Assembly (NCBI GenBank): GCA_029260295.1
Contig: JAJDDN010000002.1
Location: 310,001 to 374,000, forward strand
Source of the DNA: Phycisphaerales bacterium
Lineage (GTDB): Bacteria > Planctomycetota > Phycisphaerae > Phycisphaerales > UBA1924
Length of the DNA stretch: 64,000 nucleotides
Direction: 5' to 3'
Position 1 is the first letter of the stretch. Every line of letters begins with the position of its first letter. Below are positions 56,982 to 64,000 of the stretch, piece after piece. A program made the translations under genes and the position numbers. The notes under the pieces are model-generated. The model made no database searches. It worked only from the letters and a program-made list of their open reading frames with translations, and had not been told where the DNA came from.

Positions 56982-57002
56982 GGGGCCAGTATAGTGGAAT
57001 GC

Positions 57003-57758
57003 TTAGGGCTCGGCGATCAGATCAAACGGAATCCGGTACGCGGGAAGAATAAAGAACTGATGATCAAGTCTCCGCTGCTTGCCATCGATCTCCATCAATA
57101 CATCCCCATGTGAAGTTTCGATCCCCACCAGCACCAGCGTGCCATCCTCATAGGTCCCAATAAGCGGACTCCCCGAGAAATAAAAACCATCACGGGCCCA
57201 CCGGGGCAAATCGAGGGTGATGTCCTTCCGATCGTTTCCATAGTTCACCCTCTTGGGCACAATCGCCTTCACTTCACCAGTGTCTTTTCGCCGTGTCACA
57301 AGGTAAAGATTACGAATTTCGCCAATCCGCTCATACTCCAACGGCACAAGCCGAGCAAAATCTGAAAACGGCTCGGTCGTTTTCAGGAGTACATAATCCT
57401 CCTGAATCACATCCCCGTATGCGGGCTTGTCCTCAAGAGCCCAATCGCCACGAATCCCCTCCCAACCATCAGCAATAATGGTGTACTCAAGGGTTCGCCC
57501 ATCAATCGTGATCGGATGATCCGATTCGGGCTCATCCTCAAAGGTATGGGCGACCGTCAAGACCGTATGCTCCCCAATAAAAATCCCGGTCAATGTATTG
57601 GTCAATGTAATACTCTGACCGGGATGATCCCCCTCCCACACCCATGTATCCTTGATCTCAACAACCCCCCGGGTCAAACCCGCAGGCGGCGCGTGCAAAC
57701 ACCCAGCAAGCGGAATCACACACAAAACCAACACCACATAACACATAACTCGTTTCAT
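57003..57758 (-). CDS. Lipoprotein with trypsin-like serine-protease-like core (paralogue 2)
   Basis: LAGCLHAPPAGLTRGVVEIKD; GEHTVLTVAHTF, QEDYVLLKTTEPF, FYFSGSPLIGTYEDGTLVLVGI; same C-terminus ILPAYRIPFDLIAEP as neighbour. Confidence 0.65.
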   Translation of the reverse strand: MKRVMCYVVLVLCVIPLAGCLHAPPAGLTRGVVEIKDTWVWEGDHPGQSITLTNTLTGIFIGEHTVLTVAHTFEDEPESDHPITIDGRTLEYTIIADGWEGIRGDWALEDKPAYGDVIQEDYVLLKTTEPFSDFARLVPLEYERIGEIRNLYLVTRRKDTGEVKAIVPKRVNYGNDRKDITLDLPRWARDGFYFSGSPLIGTYEDGTLVLVGIETSHGDVLMEIDGKQRRLDHQFFILPAYRIPFDLIAEP

Positions 57759-57765
57759 TCAACGC

Positions 57766-58371
57766 TCAGTTCTGGATATTCATCCGCTCGACCGTATGCA
57801 CAATCGTCTTGACCATCGCATCCGCCTCGATGTTCACCGGATCCCCCACCACCCGATCCCCAAGCGTCGTCCGATCAAGCGTCTCAGGAATCAACGCCAC
57901 CTCGATCCAGCACCCATCAGCATCCAGAGCCGCGATGGTCAATGAGATCCCATCAATCGCCACCGATCCCTTCGGAATCATCCATCGCATCAGATCCCCC
58001 CCCAAAGTAATCCGAACCCGGTAGCCGTCCAAGTCCTCAATCCCGATCACCTTGCCAACCCCGTCAACATGCCCCTGGACCTGATGCCCATCGAGCCCGT
58101 CGCCCACCCGCAACGACCGCTCCAGATTTACCCGATCCCCGGCACCCCATCCCCCCAGCGTGGTCTTCCCTGATGTCTCCGGGATCGCGTCAAAGCTCCA
58201 CAATCCCCCCTCATCGCTCACCAGCGTCAAACAGCACCCGTTATTCGCTATCGAATCCCCCGCGGCAGGCGAATGGTCCCACCCAGCGGGATCAATCACA
58301 ATACGGATCCCATCCTCAGTCTTAGCCAAAGAATGAACCGTCCCGATCGCCTGCACAATACCTGTAAACAT
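57766..58371 (-). CDS. ribE: Riboflavin synthase alpha chain
   Basis: MFTGIVQAIGTVHSL, GDSIANNGCCLTLV, VNLERSLRVGDGLDGHQVQGHVDGVG, GSVAIDGISLTI. Confidence 0.94.
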   Translation of the reverse strand: MFTGIVQAIGTVHSLAKTEDGIRIVIDPAGWDHSPAAGDSIANNGCCLTLVSDEGGLWSFDAIPETSGKTTLGGWGAGDRVNLERSLRVGDGLDGHQVQGHVDGVGKVIGIEDLDGYRVRITLGGDLMRWMIPKGSVAIDGISLTIAALDADGCWIEVALIPETLDRTTLGDRVVGDPVNIEADAMVKTIVHTVERMNIQN

Positions 58372-58521
58372 GCAGAACCCTAGGACCATCGCTGCGGATG
58401 GTCATCCCGGAGGACAATTCCGCCTCTTCAGGGCCCCAGCCCCCAAACCGCCCCCCAACCCCCCTATCCTACCTGACGCGTCCGGGCCGCCGATCGGCCC
58501 CACAATGGAGATGGACCCAAA

Positions 58522-59679
58522 ATGACTATTGATCTGACAAGATGCTGTGTTTCGCTGATCGCCTTGAGCCTCCTCGGGGCTGTCTCGGCATGCTCGACGA
58601 CCCAAAGCACCAGCAACAACTCCAGCGACAGCGCCAACAACAGCGTCACCTCCCAACCCTCCTCAGATGAGTGGTCAATCAACCACGACAGCTGGCACAA
58701 TCTCGGATACCGCTGGGAGTGGACCGGCTTCCCATTGATGCAAGCCGGCGCCGGGCTCACCGACGCGGTCGCCTACAAAGACTCCATCGTCACCACAGCA
58801 TCAGACACCACCGTCACCTGCCTCGAATCCTCCACAGGCAAAGTCCGCTGGGCCAAGCAGCTCGACCGCCCAACAACCCAGCTCTTCGAACCAACCCGCG
58901 TAAACAACACCCTCTTCATCTGTTCAGACACCGAGCTCTACGAGATCAGCATCAAGAACGGCAACACACTCGACCGCGATAGTGTCCACGGCATCATCAA
59001 CACCAAGCCACTCATCATGGGCAACCTCGCCCTCTTCGGGACCATCGCCAACGAGCTCTACGCCTTCGAGCTCAGAAACGACTTCAAACTCTGGTCCTAC
59101 AAGTTCGATGGCCAGATCGAATCGCCACCCGTTGACATCGACGGCCAATCAATCGCCATGATCTCCGCAGGCGGCGACCTCCGGATCCTCAGCGCCCGCG
59201 ACGGCAGCTCGATCACCAAAACAAACATCGCCGGCGGCTCCGTCGCCTCCATGCTCGTAGACAACCAATCCGTCTACATCCCCTCCACAGACCAATCCAT
59301 CTACGCTTTCAACATCAACGACGGCTTCCGCCAGTGGCGCAAACGCACCAGCGAACCCGTTCTCGTCCAGCCCGTCATCCACGACGGCGTGATGTTCGCC
59401 TCAACCGCAGACGACGGCCTCATCGCCATCGACGCGATCTCAGGCGAGACCCTCTGGAGCAACGCCTCCATCCAAGGCTGGGTCGTCTCGCTCGCCAACG
59501 GCGATGAACTCATGGTCTGGACAGGCAAAGCACTCGCCGCCGTAGACAAAGACTCGGGCGAAATCATCGCCACCGCGAACCTCAACGACGCCGCAGGCGT
59601 GCGGGCAGACGATTTCATCGACGGCAACCTCTATGTCATCACCGCAGACGGCGCGATCGCCAAGTTCAGCCTCCGCTAA
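58522..59679 (+). CDS. BamB-like PQQ beta-propeller lipoprotein
   Basis: Lipobox VSAC; propeller repeats (TVTCLESSTGKVRWAKQL, LYAFELRNDFKLWSYKFDGQIESPPV, IYAFNINDGFRQWRKRT, IAIDAISGETLWS). Confidence 0.85.
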   Translation: MTIDLTRCCVSLIALSLLGAVSACSTTQSTSNNSSDSANNSVTSQPSSDEWSINHDSWHNLGYRWEWTGFPLMQAGAGLTDAVAYKDSIVTTASDTTVTCLESSTGKVRWAKQLDRPTTQLFEPTRVNNTLFICSDTELYEISIKNGNTLDRDSVHGIINTKPLIMGNLALFGTIANELYAFELRNDFKLWSYKFDGQIESPPVDIDGQSIAMISAGGDLRILSARDGSSITKTNIAGGSVASMLVDNQSVYIPSTDQSIYAFNINDGFRQWRKRTSEPVLVQPVIHDGVMFASTADDGLIAIDAISGETLWSNASIQGWVVSLANGDELMVWTGKALAAVDKDSGEIIATANLNDAAGVRADDFIDGNLYVITADGAIAKFSLR

Positions 59680-59712
59680 TCATCCAAACCCCAACCCGCA
59701 CAGGATCACCAC

Positions 59713-61326
59713 ATGATGACCGATGCACCCGCTCAAGCCACCAGCAACCCGGTGGTCCGTATCACGCGCGCACTCATTTCAGTCTCCGACAAATCAGGAA
59801 TCATCGAACTCGCCAAAACCCTCGCCAACCTCGGCGTACAGATCATCTCCACCGGAGGCACCGCCAAAGCCATCGCCGATGCCGGCATCCCCGTCACCGG
59901 GATCGAAGAAGTCACCGGATTCCCCGAAATGATGGACGGCCGCGTCAAAACGCTCCACCCCAAAATCCACGGCGGACTCCTCGCTCGCCGCGACGACCAA
60001 TCACACATCGACTCGATGACCGAGCACGACATCTCGCCGATCGACCTTGTCATCGTCAACCTCTATCCCTTCGAAGCCACCATCGCCAAAGCAGGCGTCA
60101 CCGACCAAGAAGCCATCGAACAAATCGACATCGGCGGCCCCTCAATGGTCCGCTCAGCCGCCAAAAACCACCAATCCGTCGCCATCGTCACCCACCCATC
60201 ACAATACGAAGCACTCATCAACGAACTCCGCGAACACAACGGCTCAACAACCCTAGAACTCCGCACAAAGCTCGCAGCAGATGCCTTTACCGCCACCGCC
60301 CACTACGACGCCGCGATCAGCACCTGGATGAACAAAGACGACACCACTCTTCCAAACAAGCTCACCGTCGGCCTCACCAAAGTCGACGACCTCCGCTACG
60401 GCGAGAACCCCCACCAATCCGCCGCCCTCTACCAAACCGGCCAATCACAACCGGGCACGCTCATCAACGCCAACCAACTCCACGGCAAGCCCCTGAGCTT
60501 CAACAACATCAACGACGCCAGCGCAGCACTCGAACTCGTCCGCAGTTTAAAGCTGGCCGCTCCAAGCCAACACGCCGCCTGCGTCCTCAAACACACCAAC
60601 CCCTGCGGCGCTGCGTGCGGTCGCACCAGCCACGAAGCCGTCGATGCCGCCATCGCCGGCGACCCCATGGCCGCCTTCGGGGGAATCCTCGCGACAAGCA
60701 CCCCGATCGATCTGCAGTCCGCAAAGCGCATCACCGCCGAGGGCACATTCTTCGAGGTCGTCATCGCCCCGTCGTTTGCACCCGACGCTCTCGAACTCCT
60801 CGCCGGCCGCTGGAAGAATCTCCGCATCCTCGAAACCGGCGATGTGGCCCCCGACATCACCCGCGAAATGAAATGGATCCCCGGCGGCATGCTCGTCCAA
60901 GACCGCGACCTTGTCGTCCCCGATCCAAACTCATGGGTCCACGCCGCGGGTCCAAAGCCAAGCGACGAAATCCTCCAAGCCGCCGCCATCCTCGAACCGA
61001 TCTGCACCGCTCTCTCATCCAACGCCGTGCTCATCGGAGGCATCGAATCTGATCGCGTCCGCTTGTTCGGTGCTGGTGCTGGACAGATGGACCGAGTCGC
61101 TTCATGCCTTGGCGCGATCCGCAAAGCTGGCGACTTGTCCAAGGGTTCTATCGCCGTCTCCGACGCGTTCTTCCCCTTCAGCGACGGCCCCCAACTCCTC
61201 ATCGATGCGGGCGTTTCCACCATCGTTCACCCAGGCGGATCCAAACGCGACAGCGACACTTTCGATCTCTGCAACCAGCACAACATCACCTGCCTAACCA
61301 CAGGCACCAGACACTTCCGCCACTAA
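59713..61326 (+). CDS. purH: Bifunctional AICAR formyltransferase/IMP cyclohydrolase
   Basis: RALISVSDKSGIIELAKTLANLGVQIISTGGTAKAI, GRVKTLHPKIHGGLLARRD, LRYGENPHQSAALY, KHTNPCGAA. Confidence 0.95.
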   Translation: MMTDAPAQATSNPVVRITRALISVSDKSGIIELAKTLANLGVQIISTGGTAKAIADAGIPVTGIEEVTGFPEMMDGRVKTLHPKIHGGLLARRDDQSHIDSMTEHDISPIDLVIVNLYPFEATIAKAGVTDQEAIEQIDIGGPSMVRSAAKNHQSVAIVTHPSQYEALINELREHNGSTTLELRTKLAADAFTATAHYDAAISTWMNKDDTTLPNKLTVGLTKVDDLRYGENPHQSAALYQTGQSQPGTLINANQLHGKPLSFNNINDASAALELVRSLKLAAPSQHAACVLKHTNPCGAACGRTSHEAVDAAIAGDPMAAFGGILATSTPIDLQSAKRITAEGTFFEVVIAPSFAPDALELLAGRWKNLRILETGDVAPDITREMKWIPGGMLVQDRDLVVPDPNSWVHAAGPKPSDEILQAAAILEPICTALSSNAVLIGGIESDRVRLFGAGAGQMDRVASCLGAIRKAGDLSKGSIAVSDAFFPFSDGPQLLIDAGVSTIVHPGGSKRDSDTFDLCNQHNITCLTTGTRHFRH

Positions 61327-61425
61327 AACCACAGCCAATAACACCCGTTAGCCCAATACTTCCGCGCGATCGGTGCGTATTGAGTTGAAATACGCGACAA
61401 AAAATGGTATAAATGAACTATTACC

Positions 61426-62169
61426 ATGTCCCGTCGTCCTCAGAAAAAACCGAGACGATCCAAGGCCCTCCGTTCTGGGCGTGGGCAGCGTGCCGAATCA
61501 TTCCCAACCCCCCAAACCTCAACAGCCCTCGCACTCGAGTACAACCAGCTCCTGAGCGGGCTTGATTCGAAAGTTTTAGTCCTAAACAAAATGTACATGG
61601 CTGTCCGCGTCATCACCGCACGCCGTGCCTTTATACTCCTATCGCGAGAAACCGCCGAGGTCATCCACGCCGACGATGGCTCATACGCAAACTACGACTT
61701 CTCCACCTGGGCCGAGCTCTCCGAACTCCGCAAAGAGTTTGAGCCAGACAACTACGACTGGGTCAAGACCGTCCGCTTCGACATCGCAGTACCAAGAATC
61801 ATCCGCCTCGTCGGCTACGACAAACTCCCCCAGCAGCGTGTCAAACTCAACCGCCGAAACCTCTTCGCCCGCGATCACAACCGCTGCCAGTACTGCGGCA
61901 AGCACTTCAACACCTCCGAACTCTCCATCGACCATGTCAAACCCCGCACCCAGAACGGCCCCGACACCTGGGAAAACCTCGTGTGCGCCTGCACAAGCTG
62001 CAACTCCCGCAAGGGCGGCCGCACCCCCCAGCAAGCCCACATGAAACTCATCAAAGAACCGGTCCAACCAAAGCGCAACCCCCTCATCTCCATGCGCCTG
62101 AGCAGCGAACGCTACGCCTCCTGGAAAGCGTTTTTAGACGAAGCCTACTGGTCCGTCGAACTCAAGTAA
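61426..62169 (+). CDS. HNH endonuclease family protein
   Basis: VLVLNKMYMAVRVITARRAFILL; CQYCGKHFNTSELSIDHVKPRTQNGPDTWENLVCACTSCNSRKGGRTP. Confidence 0.9.
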   Translation: MSRRPQKKPRRSKALRSGRGQRAESFPTPQTSTALALEYNQLLSGLDSKVLVLNKMYMAVRVITARRAFILLSRETAEVIHADDGSYANYDFSTWAELSELRKEFEPDNYDWVKTVRFDIAVPRIIRLVGYDKLPQQRVKLNRRNLFARDHNRCQYCGKHFNTSELSIDHVKPRTQNGPDTWENLVCACTSCNSRKGGRTPQQAHMKLIKEPVQPKRNPLISMRLSSERYASWKAFLDEAYWSVELK

Positions 62170-62200
62170 GCCCGCCGCCGGCCGCGTGATATAATCGCGT

Positions 62201-62968
62201 ATGAATATTAAATCATCTCTATGCGTTGCCCTGTTGTCCGCCGGATTCATTTCGGCAACCCCTGCAACTGCTCAGGACACACCAGACCAAGACAAACCAA
62301 ACAAGACCCCCGAGCAACTCAAAGAACGACTCAAACTCCAACGCACATCCGCGATGAGTTCTTCAATCCAGTTCAAGCTTATGCCGACACTCTCCAAACT
62401 CCAATCAAAGGCAATCCCCCTGACCCATCAGCAAATCATCTACACAATTCTCGCCAACACCAACGAATCAGCAAGCCATCAGATGCGCGGCCAGTCAGAG
62501 AATCAGTTATACACACACGACGACGGGCGCGAAGCCGTCTATGACAAAGACGGCGAACTCGTCAAGAACGGCTACAACGACGGCTCATACAACTACGCCC
62601 ACCCAAAGGACGAACCCCTCCTCCACTTCAGTCTCGACACCTCGCCCTGGCTCCTGTGGGGCATGGGCGAAGACGACCCGACAACCATCGAAGAACGAAC
62701 CTACGCATACATGGGCGATCTTGAAGGCGGCATCCGCAGAGCCAACGCCATGCTCCCCCTCGACACACTCCCAGAAGATCACAAATGGCCGGAGATCAGC
62801 CAGATGCAAACACTGGCGATCTTTGCCAAAGCAATCGAGCTCGGAGATGCCGAGGAAATCTATACACTCTTTGAAAATGATCACGAACTAACAGACAAAG
62901 AAATCATCCGCGTGCTCACCAAGCTCAATGCCGGATTTGACATCGTATACAACATCCCAGACCCTTAA
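62201..62968 (+). CDS. Hypothetical secreted protein
   Basis: Signal-peptide-like N-terminus MNIKSSLCVALLSAGFISATPATAQ; no family recognised. Confidence 0.6.
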   Translation: MNIKSSLCVALLSAGFISATPATAQDTPDQDKPNKTPEQLKERLKLQRTSAMSSSIQFKLMPTLSKLQSKAIPLTHQQIIYTILANTNESASHQMRGQSENQLYTHDDGREAVYDKDGELVKNGYNDGSYNYAHPKDEPLLHFSLDTSPWLLWGMGEDDPTTIEERTYAYMGDLEGGIRRANAMLPLDTLPEDHKWPEISQMQTLAIFAKAIELGDAEEIYTLFENDHELTDKEIIRVLTKLNAGFDIVYNIPDP

Positions 62969-62973
62969 ACCAA

Positions 62974-64000
62974 CTACTCAAAAACAGAAGCACACGCCAC
63001 CTTCCGGCTCCCCTGCCCGTCAGCCACCGCGTATTTCGCGCCCGGGAACATCGCCGCCGATCCATGCACCCCGTCCTTGCGGAGCGCATACATGATGACA
63101 TTGAACTTCGGGCGGCCGTCGTTGCCGGTTAGCCGTTTCTGCAATCTAGATTTCTTTGCGATCCCCCTGAGAACATGCACACACGCTTCGGAGGGTTCCA
63201 TCCCGGACTCCATCGCCCGCACCACCGCAAAGGCCCCGCACGACTGGATCACGGATTCCCCACGCCCCGTCGCCCCCGCAGATCCAACCTCATTATCCAC
63301 ATACATCCCCGCCCCGATGATCGGCGAGTCCCCAACCCGACCCGGGATCTTGTAACTCAGCCCGCTCGTCGTCGTGCACGCCGACACATCCCCACCACCA
63401 TCCACGGCCCCGCAATGGATCGTGCCATAAGTAAACGCCGCGGATTCAGACCCCTTACCCATCGCAACCTGTGTCCCCTCAGGGTTCCAATCCCGCTCGG
63501 ATTCATCGAGCCAATCATCACGCGATGAGTTGTTCATCTTCCATTTGAGCCACACCTTCCGCGCCTGATCCGAGAGCATGTCCTTCGCCGGGAACCCGTG
63601 CGCCCGCGCAAACCGCCGCGCCCCATCCCCGACGATCATCACATGATCCGTCGTCTGCAGCACCTTGAGCGCCACCTGCGCCGCATGCAATGTATCTTCG
63701 AGCGCACCGACCGACCCCGCCTTGTGCGTCGGCCCGTGCATCACAGACGCATCGAGCTGAACAACCCCGTCCTCATTGGGCAAACCACCATACCCGACAC
63801 TCATATCACCGGGATCAGCCTCAACAATCCCCACACCACTGACCACCGCCAACGCCGTATCGGCCCCGTTGATCACCATCTGATAGGCGCGTTCAACCGC
63901 CCGGATCCCGTTCCCAGATGAAATCACCACAGGCCCGCCCGGCCCGCGCCGAGAAAATGCCCCGACTTCACCGGCCCCAGCAGATCCCACAAGCCCAGCC
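62974..64000 (-). CDS. N4-(beta-N-acetylglucosaminyl)-L-asparaginase (Ntn hydrolase), 5' end probably cut by window edge
   Basis: GYGGLPNEDGVVQLDASVM, AVDGGGDVSACTTTSGLSYKIPGRVGDSPIIGAGMYVDNEVGSAGATGRGE; frame stays open to the right edge. Confidence 0.9.
   Translation of the reverse strand, partial: AGLVGSAGAGEVGAFSRRGPGGPVVISSGNGIRAVERAYQMVINGADTALAVVSGVGIVEADPGDMSVGYGGLPNEDGVVQLDASVMHGPTHKAGSVGALEDTLHAAQVALKVLQTTDHVMIVGDGARRFARAHGFPAKDMLSDQARKVWLKWKMNNSSRDDWLDESERDWNPEGTQVAMGKGSESAAFTYGTIHCGAVDGGGDVSACTTTSGLSYKIPGRVGDSPIIGAGMYVDNEVGSAGATGRGESVIQSCGAFAVVRAMESGMEPSEACVHVLRGIAKKSRLQKRLTGNDGRPKFNVIMYALRKDGVHGSAAMFPGAKYAVADGQGSRKVACASVFE

Noticed and set aside
58371-58460. Possible FMN riboswitch upstream of ribE
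   Set aside because: No AGGGGC...GAAATTCCCGACCGGCGGT-type conserved core seen.

Overview
The window looks like one contiguous stretch of bacterial chromosome. It is GC-rich, densely coding and mostly on the minus strand, and resembles Planctomycetota, probably a Phycisphaerae-like lineage (inference from gene content, not tested). Left to right it holds: a Zn/Mn-type ABC transporter (permease cut by the left edge); tRNA-Ala(CGC); a complete cbb3 oxidase structural and maturation cluster with a fused CcoN-CcoO; a DUF4097-like lipoprotein; GreA; a murC-murB-ddl-ftsQ-like cell-wall cluster; an M16 peptidase; a Lys/Ala/Thr-repeat histone-H1-like protein; a solo MshEN/GspE-N domain protein; MnmE; YidC; tandem clpP genes; RNase R; ThiL; an arylamine N-acetyltransferase; phenylalanine hydroxylase; tRNA-Ile(GAT); threonine aldolase; GalE; a type IV pilus/T2SS-like cluster with a very large PilX-like protein carrying EF-hand-like loops; RNase HI; a PurS-PurL fusion; an HDOD-GGDEF-REC protein; an NtrC-type regulator; RuvC; two tandem lipoprotein serine-protease-like paralogues; RibE; a BamB-like protein; PurH; an HNH nuclease; and a glycosylasparaginase cut by the right edge. 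I saw no CRISPR array, prophage, transposase gene or defence island. The signals least explained by known genes are non-coding: (i) a near-identical ~40-bp C-tract element (ACCCCCA[A]CCCCCCCCAAAGTGAAGATCAYGCGT) downstream of two unrelated genes, inside a wider excess of CCCCCAAAGT; (ii) a 24-bp-arm REP/BIME-like imperfect palindrome between ruvC and the NtrC-type gene. No clearly new multi-gene system is evident. All family calls come from reading the translations; no database search was run.
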